From positions 1 to 41,935 of the forward strand of contig DJYX01000267.1 of the NCBI GenBank assembly GCA_002450295.1: 41,935 bases of DNA, read 5' to 3'. The notes beneath the pieces were generated by a model, which saw only the letters and a program-made list of their open reading frames with translations, was not told where the DNA came from and made no database searches. Positions 8,481 through 17,959 of the stretch are shown here, piece after piece. The stretch's first letter is position 1. Every line of letters begins with the position of its first letter. A program made the position numbers and the translations under genes. The DNA is from Deltaproteobacteria bacterium UBA6967. Its GTDB lineage: Bacteria; SAR324; NAC60-12.

Positions 8481-9904
8481 GCTAAACCTGCCTCAGAGTT
8501 CAGGACTTTCAATAAGCGTTCATGCAGATTATCAAACTTTCCATTGCTCATGATGAGAATCACATCACCACTAGCAGCGGTAGCTTCTAAATGTTCTAAG
8601 ATAGCTGAGGTTTCCAATGCCTGGGCTGGAATCTGGCTGTTCAGGGCGTGCACTATTGCCTGGACGTCTAATCGATCATTTGTAGGGATTCTCTCTGCTC
8701 TATGTGGTGGTGCCAAGAGAACTTCGTCTGCCTGAGCTAAGGCGCTGATCAATTGTTCTTGGTGTATCCGCAGGACGCTGGTATTGCTTCTCGGTTCAAA
8801 GACCGCACAAAGGCGTTTCCCAGGATGCTTCTGTCGAAGAGCCCGAATGGTTTCTGCAACTGCCGTGGGATGGTGAGCAAAATCATCATACACCCAGATG
8901 TCATTGATGGTTCCCCGCAATTCCTGACGTCGTTTTACACCTTGAAAGCTTGAAAAGCCCTGCTGAATTTGTTCGGTACTAAGATGGTTGTGCTGAGCCA
9001 GTAAAATGACAGCCGTGGCGTTACGAATGTTGTGAATGCCTGCCATCGGCAAATTCCAGATTTGTTGAGAATTTTGACCAGCGCCTTCCAGCCGAAACTG
9101 AGAACCTGTCTCACAGATTTGAATATCCTCAATGCGGACATTACAATCCGGCCCTAGCCCAAACGTTAACAAGGGACTGTAAATTTGTTCCAGTACAGGT
9201 TTGAGGTTGTCATCGTCACCGTTCGCAACCACGAGTCCATTGCCTGGAACCAGACGTAGAAGCCAGCGGAAGCTTTGCTGTATTTGTTCGAGGGACGCAA
9301 AAATATCAGCATGATCAAATTCCAAGTTGTTTAGTACCAACTGATCAGGCAGGTAGTGGAAAAATTTGGAGCGTTTATCAAAAAAGGCTGTGTCGTATTC
9401 ATCGCCTTCGGTGATAAAGAAGTCTCCGCTACCATCGGCACAACTAGTCTTCAAATTTTCAGCAATTCCACCAATCAGAAACCCTGGATTCATACCAGCG
9501 TTGGCAAAGGTCCAAGCAAGTAGTGAAGTTGTGGTGGTTTTGCCATGTGTACCAGTGACGACCAAAGAAGTTCGACCACGAATGAAGAATTCCTTCAGCA
9601 ATTCTGCCATTGAAATGTAAGGAATACGTTGGGCCAAGGCCGCTTCAACTTCTGGGTTGCCACGAGAGAGCGCATTGCCCAGCACAACCAAGTCTGGTTG
9701 CGGCTCCAGATTCGCGAGAGAAAAGCCTTCATGCACTGGAATACCATGCTCTATCAGGAAATCACTCATCGGTGGATAAACATTTTGGTCTGCGCCAGTG
9801 ATGTGGTGTCCACGTTTTTGGAGTAGCACTGCGAGAGAACCCATGGCAGTGCCGCAAATTCCACTGAAGTGAATGTGGTTGAGAGAGGTTTGCTTGTGGA
9901 TCAT
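8477..9904 (-). CDS. mpl: UDP-MurNAc:L-Ala-gamma-D-Glu-meso-DAP ligase (murein tripeptide recycling)
   Basis: A 475-residue cytoplasmic Mur ligase. It starts with the dinucleotide-like loop HFSGICGTAMGSLA, has the ATP-binding loop VVTGTHGKTTTTSL, the Mpl-specific segment TEGDEYDTAFFDKRSKFFHY and the Mur ligase C-terminal motifs DDFAHHPTAV and EPRSNTS. Mpl attaches recycled murein tripeptide directly to UDP-MurNAc, saving three MurC/D/E steps. The absence of a MurC-type amino-acid pocket and the GDEYDTAFFDKRSKF motif separate it from MurC. It is first in the block and has a weak candidate promoter about 30-60 bp upstream. Coupling to an Lnb-like gene suggests a cell-envelope operon. Confidence 0.93.
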   Translation of the reverse strand: MIHKQTSLNHIHFSGICGTAMGSLAVLLQKRGHHITGADQNVYPPMSDFLIEHGIPVHEGFSLANLEPQPDLVVLGNALSRGNPEVEAALAQRIPYISMAELLKEFFIRGRTSLVVTGTHGKTTTTSLLAWTFANAGMNPGFLIGGIAENLKTSCADGSGDFFITEGDEYDTAFFDKRSKFFHYLPDQLVLNNLEFDHADIFASLEQIQQSFRWLLRLVPGNGLVVANGDDDNLKPVLEQIYSPLLTFGLGPDCNVRIEDIQICETGSQFRLEGAGQNSQQIWNLPMAGIHNIRNATAVILLAQHNHLSTEQIQQGFSSFQGVKRRQELRGTINDIWVYDDFAHHPTAVAETIRALRQKHPGKRLCAVFEPRSNTSVLRIHQEQLISALAQADEVLLAPPHRAERIPTNDRLDVQAIVHALNSQIPAQALETSAILEHLEATAASGDVILIMSNGKFDNLHERLLKVLNSEAGLA

Positions 9905-10232
9905 GAGTGAGTTACAAACAGGGCAATGAAATGAGATTTTGATCTTGAATGGTCCTAGGTCAATTTATGGAAGTAATGGAGTGATAGAACTTTTGAAAGA
10001 TACTGTGCGGTTGGCTGATGAGCAAGTTGGTCAATTCATGTCAGGTGCAATTTTCTTTCAAAGATGCCGCATGTTTTCGTTAAATTCTGAGAAGAGCATG
10101 AACTGGCAGAGCTAAGACGAATCATCACCCACGTGTCAGAAATCCTGAATGTAATCGTCTGACATGCCATACCCCTTGCAACGAATTGAGGGGAACTAGA
10201 AGTGCGAAATCAGATGGTTTTCGGAGGAAGCA
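9905..10232. other. 328-bp intergenic region between divergent mpl and TerB-like genes
   Basis: No credible coding frame or RNA gene was seen. The region must hold promoters for both divergent genes. Weak structures are an imperfect CCCCTT/GAGGGG hairpin at about 10172-10193 in the TerB-like leader and a TGTCAG/CTGACA pair at about 10134-10164. A 21-codon ATG frame near 10018 has no ribosome binding site and was not called. Confidence 0.5.
9936..9963 (-). promoter_or_regulatory. Candidate sigma70-like promoter for the mpl block
   Basis: On the minus strand TTGACC (plus 9958-9963) is separated by 16 nt from CAAAAT (plus 9936-9941), about 32 bp before the mpl ATG. Five of six -35 bases and four of six -10 bases fit the consensus. 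This is a visual match only, with no support from conservation. Confidence 0.3.
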
Positions 10233-10946
10233 ATGAATTTTGCCGTAGTCCAAGATTTGGACTCAAAGCAGAGAAACTGGCTGGCAGAAGTAATGGTCGG
10301 CATTATCACGATTGACGGTAAAGTAGATGATGCAGAACTTCCCTACCTGCAGAAGGCAATGGAGTTGGCTGAGAGCCAGGAACTCAAAGAGAAATTACTT
10401 TCGGTGGCTAGGTTGGAAAGGAAAGTTCGAGTCCATTCAATTCAGTTGGATGGAGAACTGGCGTTTGAGATACTGAAGCTACTGGCCGGCATCATGATTG
10501 TAGACGGTCGTCTACTTCCGAGTGAAATAAATTTCTTTTATGAGGTCGGCCATCGACTTGGCTTACCAGATAAGGCCCTTGAGAAACTCTGGAAAACTGC
10601 ACGGCGTGAGATGGAGGATCGCTGTCCTCGAGCCGTTGCAAGGCTGGGTGAGGAAGCACGGATTGTTGCTCTCCAGCAGATCAACTTGGAACGAGCAACA
10701 TTTCGTTATCATCGTCCCGTGGTTAAGGGTGCACACGGTTCATTGAGCCTGCAGCAGTTCCCAGATGCAGATCCAGATATTGAAAAAGATTGGTACTCTT
10801 CTCTGAGTGGTCGGGTGATTAGTACACACCAGCATGTGAAGGATTCCAAAAGCTTTCTGCTACGGTTTGAGTTCACCCAGACACTGCGGGATGATCATGG
10901 ATTGCTGCAGTTACTCGGAATTTCAACTAGGGAGAAAGGAAAGTGA
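10233..10946 (+). CDS. TerB-like domain protein with unknown C-terminal domain
   Basis: A 237-residue soluble protein. Residues 10-130 form an all-helical TerB-like (tellurite-resistance/DjlA-type) domain with two acidic repeats, ITIDGKVDDAELPYL and MIVDGRLLPSEINFF. These acidic loops are thought to bind metal in TerB proteins. The last 70 residues look like a small beta-rich domain (SGRVISTHQHVKDSKSFLLRF), possibly PilZ-like, but I could not confirm that. A strong Shine-Dalgarno (GGAGG, 5-6 nt before ATG) fixes the start. The gene is monocistronic, with its own terminator 4 nt after the stop. The function is not known. Confidence 0.8.
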   Translation: MNFAVVQDLDSKQRNWLAEVMVGIITIDGKVDDAELPYLQKAMELAESQELKEKLLSVARLERKVRVHSIQLDGELAFEILKLLAGIMIVDGRLLPSEINFFYEVGHRLGLPDKALEKLWKTARREMEDRCPRAVARLGEEARIVALQQINLERATFRYHRPVVKGAHGSLSLQQFPDADPDIEKDWYSSLSGRVISTHQHVKDSKSFLLRFEFTQTLRDDHGLLQLLGISTREKGK

Positions 10947-10950
10947 GGAA

Positions 10951-10981
10951 GGCTTCCAGTGGATCCTGAAAGCCTTTTTTT
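10951..10981 (+). terminator. Rho-independent terminator after the TerB-like gene
   Basis: The stem GGCTTCCAG (10951-10959) pairs with CTGAAAGCC (10966-10974), with one C-A mismatch and a 6-nt loop, followed directly by seven T residues. It lies between convergent genes. The T-tract is only on the plus side, so it serves the TerB-like gene and not actF. Confidence 0.85.
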
Positions 10982-10987
10982 GGTGAA

Positions 10988-12268
10988 TCAGTGACCGTGC
11001 CAAGACTTGCACAGATGCTTGTCTGAAATGGGCAGCAGTGGTACCTGCTCCAAGAAAGCAACGTAGCAGAGGAAGAAAGCTCCGCCGAAGCCCAGAGTGA
11101 TTAGTAACTCATGGAATCCGAGCAGAATGTGATAGTGCCCGAAGTGTTGCAGTGAAGGAACGACCATCATGTAAACAGCCAACCATTGTCCAATCGCGAC
11201 GTAGATTCCCATGAATCTGATATAATTGGGAGTGCGACACAAAGTTTTAGGCATCAATCCCAGGAAAACAGACACAAAGAGCCATAAGAACAGAACCAAA
11301 AATAGAGTTGACCAAGGTTCTGTTTGTGACCGAATTACCAAGTATGGTGTTTCTTCGGGAAGATCTGCATACCAAATCACAATGTATTGTGAAAAGGCCA
11401 TGTACGTCCAAAGCAACGAGAATGCAAAGACCAATTTTGTCAGATCATGCAATCTGTTGATGGTGATGTATTCTGCAAGGACTTTTGAGTGATTTCGAAC
11501 GGTTACAGCTATGGCGATCAGAATGCCCATTGTTGCTTGTAAACTCCCAATCAAGAAGAATACACCAAAAAGTGTACTGAACCATTCTTGATCAAGTGTC
11601 ATCACGAAATCCCATACCAAAAACGAACCAGCGATTGCATAGAGCAAAGCCAGTGCGGGTGCAAGGCGTGAGGATAGTTGGTTCAGTCGAGTGACTTCGT
11701 CTTCCTGATCTCCGTATCCGTCTAATAATCTGTCAGCCAGTGCTCCACCCCAGCGAGAGCCCATAATCCGTCGGGCAAGTCCCAAATCTGGCTTGATCGA
11801 CGTCACAACGAACCAATATGAGATTCCATAAAGCAAGAGTAGCCAGAAAATATTGCGGATGACAAAGAATTCAATATTCAACCAACCAGCTTTGACAGCT
11901 ACTCCGTGGTGCATGAATGGGGTGTGTGTCCATTCGTAAAGAACAGTGCTCCCGAAGAACACTAGAATAAACATCACGAAGGCAACAGGCAGGAAAGCAG
12001 CACAGGCTTCTGCAAGTCGTTTGAAAGGACGTCCCCATTTGGCATCTGTAATCTGCCAGATTACGGAGAGAATCACGCCAGCTTGTGCAATCCCTCCCCA
12101 AAACATCACGTTGATTAGCAGAGTCTGCCAAGTACGTGTGATTCCTTCCTCATTACCAGTTGCTAGGCCAATCACAAACATGCCTGCACCGAGCAGTACA
12201 AAGGCCCAGAGTACCGTCTTCAAACTCTTGGGCAGTTCAATCTGAGAGTGTTCGATAATCTCTTTCAT
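10988..12268 (-). CDS. actF: Alternative complex III membrane subunit ActF
   Basis: A 426-residue integral membrane protein with about ten helices, the second quinol-oxidising-type membrane subunit of alternative complex III and a paralogue of ActC in the NrfD/PsrC fold. The ATG at 12268 is chosen because it overlaps the actE stop (ATGA) and has AAGGAG 9 nt upstream. A longer frame from 12325 would run 58 nt into actE. It is the last gene of actABCDEF. No cytochrome oxidase genes follow, unlike many ACIII loci, so the partner oxidase must be encoded elsewhere. Confidence 0.9.
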   Translation of the reverse strand: MKEIIEHSQIELPKSLKTVLWAFVLLGAGMFVIGLATGNEEGITRTWQTLLINVMFWGGIAQAGVILSVIWQITDAKWGRPFKRLAEACAAFLPVAFVMFILVFFGSTVLYEWTHTPFMHHGVAVKAGWLNIEFFVIRNIFWLLLLYGISYWFVVTSIKPDLGLARRIMGSRWGGALADRLLDGYGDQEDEVTRLNQLSSRLAPALALLYAIAGSFLVWDFVMTLDQEWFSTLFGVFFLIGSLQATMGILIAIAVTVRNHSKVLAEYITINRLHDLTKLVFAFSLLWTYMAFSQYIVIWYADLPEETPYLVIRSQTEPWSTLFLVLFLWLFVSVFLGLMPKTLCRTPNYIRFMGIYVAIGQWLAVYMMVVPSLQHFGHYHILLGFHELLITLGFGGAFFLCYVAFLEQVPLLPISDKHLCKSWHGH

Positions 12269-12942
12269 TGCACCATGGCTCCTTTTCCAAACGCGTCGCT
12301 CATCATGTAATTGACCATATCCCAACGGTCTTGCACTGAAGTCTGGGCTCCATAGGCAGGCATGTAGCCACGAGGTTCCTGAAAGAAACTGCCGTACTTG
12401 ATCTTGTTATAGAGGTGAGGGCCCCACTCAGGATTCTTTACCATCTGATCAATTGCTGGTGCGGGGACTCCTTTTTCAACTACAACGGTCTTGGCCAATC
12501 CGTCTGTACCATGACAGGCAGCGCAGTAGGTGTCGTAGAGGACTTGCCCTCTAGCAACAGACATTGCGGTAGGTTGTCCTGGATTTTTTGGAAAGTATTC
12601 TCGCGGATGTCCTGCTTTTCCTGCGCCATCTCCTGCAATTGCAGGGATGAACGGATCGTAAATGCGCTGAATCTTGTTTAGGGAAATTTTGACGGGTACC
12701 GAATCTTGTGGAAACTGTTCGTAGCTTCCCTCTTCCATTGGTTTTAGGCTCTTCCCATCGTACATGTCTCGATAGAATGGGTAGTCCTTTCCATCAAACC
12801 AAGGCTTGTCATCATTGGTGATTCCATAACCCGTATCCTTCGGATCGAAGTAGGGATAGTTGTCAACAGCCAAGACTACTCCACCCAGAGCCAACATCGC
12901 AAAGGTCGTAGTAATCAGGCGTACCTTAGCCTTTCTCAACAT
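12265..12942 (-). CDS. actE: Alternative complex III monohaem cytochrome c subunit ActE
   Basis: A 225-residue exported or anchored cytochrome c with an N-terminal hydrophobic signal (residues 8-25). The single haem site is CAACHG near residue 141. The segment PRGYMPAYGAQ supplies the likely axial Met. ActE is one of the two cytochrome subunits that carry electrons out of ACIII to a periplasmic carrier or oxidase. The start at 12942 has a strong GAGGAGG and overlaps the end of actD by 17 nt. The stop overlaps actF by 4 nt. Confidence 0.92.
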   Translation of the reverse strand: MLRKAKVRLITTTFAMLALGGVVLAVDNYPYFDPKDTGYGITNDDKPWFDGKDYPFYRDMYDGKSLKPMEEGSYEQFPQDSVPVKISLNKIQRIYDPFIPAIAGDGAGKAGHPREYFPKNPGQPTAMSVARGQVLYDTYCAACHGTDGLAKTVVVEKGVPAPAIDQMVKNPEWGPHLYNKIKYGSFFQEPRGYMPAYGAQTSVQDRWDMVNYMMSDAFGKGAMVQ

Positions 12943-13450
12943 AAACCTCCTCTGCTTGATATTTTTTTAACAAATCTTCGTAGAGTGTGTATTGCGAAGC
13001 TTCACAGCGCACGACGATTCCGAAGCGATCTCGCTGGAAGCGTAAGTACTCTTGAGCTGCTTTAGGAATTGGATTTTTTAGTGAGTCGATAATGATCAAA
13101 ATCGTCAACCCAAGCAGTGTAAAAATGGCGGCATGAAGAATTGTCATCTCAAACCCGATGACAGTGAATGGTGCAATCGCCACAATCGGCTTTCCTCCCA
13201 CAGGAAGTACCCAATCCGAAGCGGTCCAAGCTGGTAGGCTGTAGCCAATCAGGCAGCCTAGCGCTCCGAAAAAGAGAGAGATAAACGGAACGGGACTCTG
13301 CGGTTCACCCAACGCATGATCGATTTCATGACGAGGACAGGGTGAAAGTACGGTCGGCTCAACACCTTTTTTTCTCAATTCTTCAATTGCTTCTGTAGTG
13401 TCATCTAGGTATTCAAAAGTTCCCCAGACTCCTGAGAACTTAGTGCTCAT
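12926..13450 (-). CDS. actD: Alternative complex III subunit ActD (DUF3341)
   Basis: A 174-residue protein of the DUF3341 family. A small cytosolic N-terminal domain (VWGTFEYLDDTTEAIEELRKKG) resembles a ferredoxin-like fold. Two transmembrane helices follow (about residues 55-75 and 100-122), then a C-terminal cytosolic segment. ActD is a structural membrane subunit of ACIII. The start has AAAGGA 6 nt upstream, overlaps actC by 11 nt, and the gene overlaps actE by 17 nt, so it is tightly coupled within the operon. Confidence 0.93.
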   Translation of the reverse strand: MSTKFSGVWGTFEYLDDTTEAIEELRKKGVEPTVLSPCPRHEIDHALGEPQSPVPFISLFFGALGCLIGYSLPAWTASDWVLPVGGKPIVAIAPFTVIGFEMTILHAAIFTLLGLTILIIIDSLKNPIPKAAQEYLRFQRDRFGIVVRCEASQYTLYEDLLKKYQAEEVYVEKG

Positions 13451-14918
13451 GATGTTCCTTTCTCATTGGAGGCTCAGCTGCCTCTTTCAATTCCATGATT
13501 GCCATCGGCGGTAAAGCTTTTACGAATAGACTAAACAGCATGAAGAAGAAGCCGAAGCTTCCGATTGTGATACCGACTTCCACCAAAGTTGGCCAGTATT
13601 CTCCCCAGTTGTATGGATGAAAATCACGCTGCAGTGAGCTACCAACTATATTGAATCGCTCAAACCACATACCGACGTTGATCAGACCACAAATGATCCA
13701 AACTGCGACCAAGTTATTGCGAACTTTTTTACGCCACAGAGGAATGGGGGCGATGACGTTACAGAAGACCATCAAGTAGAAGGCTAAAAGTGGAAAAGAG
13801 ACGGGTTGATCACCGGTGAGTGACCAAGTGGCCATGTGTCCAAATGGCCTGAAGTAGAAGACGGCACGTTCATAGGGACTACCACTGTACCAAGCGATGA
13901 AGAACTCGGTCGCATAGGCATACCCTACAATCATCGAGGTGAACAGGATCACCTGACAAACTTTGTTGACTACGTGGTAGCTGATGTAGTCCTCCAATCG
14001 GAACACCACCCTTACTGGAATGAGCACAGTCATTACCATTGCCAGTCCAGAGAAAATTGCCCCTGCAACAAAGTAGGGTGCAAAGATTGTGGTGTGCCAG
14101 CCAGGAATCGATGCCATTGCAAAGTCCCAAGACACGATAGAGTGGACTGAGAAAACCAAGGGTGTCGCCAAAGCTGCAAAAATCAAGTAGCCCCGCATAA
14201 AGTGGACCCACTGGTGATTCGTTCCACGCCAACTCATTGCAAAGATAGCATAGATTTTAGCCTGCAGCATCTTGCCTCTCCTTTTGGCTTCATCTCGCAT
14301 GATTGCCATATCAGGAACTAGTCCCAGCAGGAAGAACATTATAGAAACAGACATGTAGGTCGTAACCGCGAAAACATCCCAAGCTAGGGGAGATTTGAAG
14401 TTCACCCAGAGGTAGCGCTCATTCGGATAAGGAATCAGCCAATATGCTAACCAAGGGCGACCAGTGTGAAGGAGTGGGAACAACCCCGCTGTCATTACAG
14501 CAAAGACAGTCATTGCCTCAGCACTACGATAAATTGCAGTTCTCCATGGTGCTCGAGTCAAGTAGAAGACAGCCGAGATCAGGGTTCCTGCGTGGCCGAT
14601 GCCAATCCAAAAAACGAAATCAGTGATGTAGAAGCCCCAGGCGATGGGGTGGCTGATCCCGCTATTCCCAATTCCAACATCAACTTGTATCGCTAGGCTG
14701 ACTGCACCAAGTAGCAGAGCGGAGAGGAAACCCAAAACAAGTAGGAAGTAGGAAGGATGCGGTTTTTCGAGCATCTCTACCATATCATCATTGATCCGGG
14801 CATAATTGAAGGTGGTTGCCCGAATACCGGGGTGCCCCTTGTGCTCGTCGATTTCTTCGCGAAAAGGACGATTACTTGAGGTTTCCGTTACCGTTCCCCC
14901 AATCGTTGTGGAAGCCAT
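13440..14918 (-). CDS. actC: Alternative complex III NrfD/PsrC-type quinol-binding subunit ActC
   Basis: A 492-residue integral membrane protein with about ten helices, of the NrfD/PsrC (polysulfide reductase membrane) family. The N-terminal cytosolic tail (about 60 residues) precedes the helices. The segment DFVFWIGIGHAGTLISAVFYL and the charged or aromatic residues in later helices are typical of ACIII ActC, the site of menaquinol or ubiquinol oxidation. The start has AGGAG 7 nt upstream. It sits 32 bp after actB and overlaps actD by 11 nt. Confidence 0.93.
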   Translation of the reverse strand: MASTTIGGTVTETSSNRPFREEIDEHKGHPGIRATTFNYARINDDMVEMLEKPHPSYFLLVLGFLSALLLGAVSLAIQVDVGIGNSGISHPIAWGFYITDFVFWIGIGHAGTLISAVFYLTRAPWRTAIYRSAEAMTVFAVMTAGLFPLLHTGRPWLAYWLIPYPNERYLWVNFKSPLAWDVFAVTTYMSVSIMFFLLGLVPDMAIMRDEAKRRGKMLQAKIYAIFAMSWRGTNHQWVHFMRGYLIFAALATPLVFSVHSIVSWDFAMASIPGWHTTIFAPYFVAGAIFSGLAMVMTVLIPVRVVFRLEDYISYHVVNKVCQVILFTSMIVGYAYATEFFIAWYSGSPYERAVFYFRPFGHMATWSLTGDQPVSFPLLAFYLMVFCNVIAPIPLWRKKVRNNLVAVWIICGLINVGMWFERFNIVGSSLQRDFHPYNWGEYWPTLVEVGITIGSFGFFFMLFSLFVKALPPMAIMELKEAAEPPMRKEHHEH

Positions 14919-14950
14919 TAATATCTCCTGTTTTGAGAGTAAGCTGTGGC

Positions 14951-17938
14951 TCAGTGAGCCGCGCCGTGTTCGTTACCATACAAGCCTGCGACCTCTTTGT
15001 GGTTGACCTTGCGCAAATAGGTCACCGCAGGCTTGTAGTTCATTTCTGGGAAAATCTCATACTGGCGATCACGATTTTCTTTGTCGGGATCAGCGAGTAG
15101 ATCCGGCTTTCTCTTGGCTAGTTGTGATACTTTGCTGTTTGGGTCAGCTAGGTTGCCAAATGTAATGGCTTTGGTTGGGCAGGTCTGCTGGCAGGCAGTT
15201 ACGACTTCACCATCTTGTACATCTCTATCTAGATCGCGTGCTGCATACTTAGCCTCTGTCAAACGATGTACGCAGAAATTGCATTTTTCCATTACTCCCA
15301 CTGCTCGAGTAGTGATGCTCGAGTTCAGTTGCTGATCTAGTGGAGCCGGGAACTCATAGTCAAACCAGTTGTATCTTCGAGCCTTATAAATGCAGTTATT
15401 CGAGCAATAGCGTGTTCCGACACAACGATTGTAGATCATTGCGTTGAGTCCCTCTGGATTATGATAGGTCGCATAGACCGGGCAGACAGGTTCACAACCA
15501 GCGTTGCTACACTGTTGGCACATAACTGGTGCAAAGCGTGTTTCGGTTTCATCCTGATAGCCTTCAAGGTAGCGCTCCATTCGAATCCAGGACATTTCGC
15601 GGCCAACTGCAGCGCGCTCTTTACCGACTACAGGGATGTTGTTTTCTGCGTAGCAAGCTACAACACAGGCACTACAGCCGTTACAGCGATCCAAGTCGAC
15701 TGTCATCCCCCAGCGGTAGGGCTTATAGTAGGTCGCAGTCTCAGAACGATCCGGATAGAATTCAACAATTTCCTTCGGACGATGATGTCCCCCTCCGTGG
15801 CCTGCTTTGTCACTAGTCAGAGCTGCTACCGTTGTAGCTGCAGCAATGTCGCGACCCAACTGACGTGGGTTACCGTCCAGATTGACAGTATAAGACTTGA
15901 TAGCGGTCGGCACTACTTCTGCCTTCGTGCTGACGAATGCTAGATTGCCGGTTTGGGTATCAGTCTTAGCAGGCAACAGGTTCATTACGTTGATGCCAAA
16001 ACCGTCCGCTACAATGCCACTTGATGTATGTCCTTGGCCAATCGGAATGGCAACAGCTTCTCGGTGAATTCCGTAGCTAAGGTATACAGTAGCGTTCAGG
16101 CTGCCTTGTGGTGTACGAATTTCAACAACACTTCGCTCCTTAATGCCTAGTTGTTTGGCTGTGTCAGGATGGAGTTCAGCCCAAGAGTCCCAAACTATTT
16201 GGCTGATTGGATGCGGTGTTTCCTGCAACCAAGGCTTGTTTGCTCCGCTACCGTCGAAGTGGAAGACAGAAGGTGCTGGAATGAGTGCTAAACCGCTTCC
16301 TCCAAGAGATGGTACCTGATAAGCAACACCGGTTACCTCATTTTGTAGGCTGATTGCGCTGCTCCAGCGTGGTGCCTCAAAAACTCCTCCATTTTCCAGA
16401 GTCTTGATCCAAAAGTTCTCAAATGGACCAAAGTAACGACTTTGATGAACTTGAGCCCAGCGTTCATAGATATAATCACGATAATTCGTGATTTCGGCAA
16501 AAGCCTGTGGATTGATCTGCTTTGCTGCAGCGATCATCACATCTTCACGGGCTCGTGCATCAAACGTGTTGACAGGAGCCATCACCGGTTGCTGAATGCT
16601 GAATATGCCAGGACTTGGTATGGCATCTCCCCAGCTTTCGTAAGCAGTGAGGGCCGGGAGCACTAAGGTTGCCTGCTGGTTAGTTTCATTTTTACCTGCA
16701 GCAAGAGCAACGACCTTAGTCTTTTTCATTGCTTGTGCGAATCCAAGACTTGCTGGCAAGGTATGCAGGGGATTTGAATCATCAACGATTAGTAATTTGA
16801 CTTTCCCAGCATTGAGATCCGACAATAATTGTAAGATTTGACTGTGAGAGGTGTCTTCGCTCGGTTGTTCAGATTCATGAAATCTTAGAGTTTTGCCAAG
16901 ATTACCCGCTGCTGCGTTCAGGATGAACACAGCAATATGTGTAGCTGTTGCCTGCTCACTGCTATTCCAGGTACCTCCAGCTACCGCAAGAGAGGAAGCC
17001 TGATGGAATTCTTCGGCGAGAGTTTGGATTTTTTCTGCTGAGATACCAGTCTCACCAGCAACAAGTTCCGGTGAGTAGGGAGATAGGTAATCACTCAGAA
17101 AGTCATGACGGGGATCACGCTGATGAATAGCGTGGGCCATGGCCAGAGCAATCATCGCTTCTGTGCCGGGGTTGGCTGACAACCATTCGTCAGCTCTTGC
17201 TCCACTTAGTGACTGATGAGGGCCAACGTGGACATATCGGTTTTTCTTTCCATCATTGTAGGCGTGCATGTCGGCAAAGCGCCGAGCATTTTGCACAGTA
17301 TTGCCCCAAGTTTCGATGAAATCTGCACCGAAGTTGACTAGTAATTCAGCATTTTCAAAAGCGTAGTCTGGAAGATCACTTCTTCCAAAGGCAATCTCGC
17401 AAGCACGTTGCTCTGAGGCGCGACTGATGAGATTGAAGGCAATACGCTTTCCACCACCGACTTCATTTAGCCAATTGTCGATAAAGTTACCTTCGCTACC
17501 AACAGCAGGTCTACCAAGGTAGACAATCTGACCTGCAGATTGTTGTACCAGATTTACAAATTCACTCTGAGCATCTTCCCAAGAAACGTTGTTACCCCCA
17601 GAAGTGGGCCGAGCATGTCGTTCTGGATTGTACAGAGTCTGTAGGGAGGCTTGGCCTCTTGCACAGAGCGCCCCTTGGTTATGAGGGTGGTTTGGGTTCC
17701 CTTCCGCTTTTTGAGCTCTGTATTCGCGAGCAGTGATCATCATCCCACAAGCAGCATCACACTCTCGACAGGTAGTCATATACTGATAGCCAGTATTTGG
17801 CATGTATTCGAAGTCGACAGGTGGAATCAAAGCTGGAATGATCTTTTCTGGTTTTTGTTCACAACCAGCTGCTACAGCAGTTGTTCCACCTATTGCCATG
17901 AATTTGAAGAGATTACGTCGACTTAGGCCTTTTTTCAT
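14951..17938 (-). CDS. actB: Alternative complex III iron-sulfur/molybdopterin-like subunit ActB
   Basis: A 995-residue fusion protein. The Tat signal SRRNLFKF is followed by a lipobox-like AAGC. Residues about 50-700 are a molybdopterin-oxidoreductase-like domain that in known ACIII lacks the cofactor. The C-terminal domain (752-920) has cysteine groups CNGCSACVVAC (752), CQQCSNAGCEPVC (807), CVGTRYCSNNC (839), CNFC (886) and CQQTC (916). This gives 15 cysteines, exactly enough for three [4Fe-4S] and one [3Fe-4S] cluster, as in characterised ACIII. A strong AGGAG precedes the ATG. Only 21 bp separate it from actA. Confidence 0.95.
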   Translation of the reverse strand: MKKGLSRRNLFKFMAIGGTTAVAAGCEQKPEKIIPALIPPVDFEYMPNTGYQYMTTCRECDAACGMMITAREYRAQKAEGNPNHPHNQGALCARGQASLQTLYNPERHARPTSGGNNVSWEDAQSEFVNLVQQSAGQIVYLGRPAVGSEGNFIDNWLNEVGGGKRIAFNLISRASEQRACEIAFGRSDLPDYAFENAELLVNFGADFIETWGNTVQNARRFADMHAYNDGKKNRYVHVGPHQSLSGARADEWLSANPGTEAMIALAMAHAIHQRDPRHDFLSDYLSPYSPELVAGETGISAEKIQTLAEEFHQASSLAVAGGTWNSSEQATATHIAVFILNAAAGNLGKTLRFHESEQPSEDTSHSQILQLLSDLNAGKVKLLIVDDSNPLHTLPASLGFAQAMKKTKVVALAAGKNETNQQATLVLPALTAYESWGDAIPSPGIFSIQQPVMAPVNTFDARAREDVMIAAAKQINPQAFAEITNYRDYIYERWAQVHQSRYFGPFENFWIKTLENGGVFEAPRWSSAISLQNEVTGVAYQVPSLGGSGLALIPAPSVFHFDGSGANKPWLQETPHPISQIVWDSWAELHPDTAKQLGIKERSVVEIRTPQGSLNATVYLSYGIHREAVAIPIGQGHTSSGIVADGFGINVMNLLPAKTDTQTGNLAFVSTKAEVVPTAIKSYTVNLDGNPRQLGRDIAAATTVAALTSDKAGHGGGHHRPKEIVEFYPDRSETATYYKPYRWGMTVDLDRCNGCSACVVACYAENNIPVVGKERAAVGREMSWIRMERYLEGYQDETETRFAPVMCQQCSNAGCEPVCPVYATYHNPEGLNAMIYNRCVGTRYCSNNCIYKARRYNWFDYEFPAPLDQQLNSSITTRAVGVMEKCNFCVHRLTEAKYAARDLDRDVQDGEVVTACQQTCPTKAITFGNLADPNSKVSQLAKRKPDLLADPDKENRDRQYEIFPEMNYKPAVTYLRKVNHKEVAGLYGNEHGAAH

Positions 17939-17959
17939 ATATCAACTCCTATAGGTCAA

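Noticed and set aside
12269..12325. Longer actF start
   Set aside because: It would overlap actE by about 60 nt. The ATG at 12268 has a Shine-Dalgarno and the typical ATGA coupling.
15461..15943. 160-codon plus-strand frame
   Set aside because: It is antisense to the Fe-S/molybdopterin-like part of actB, whose cysteine motifs are certain.
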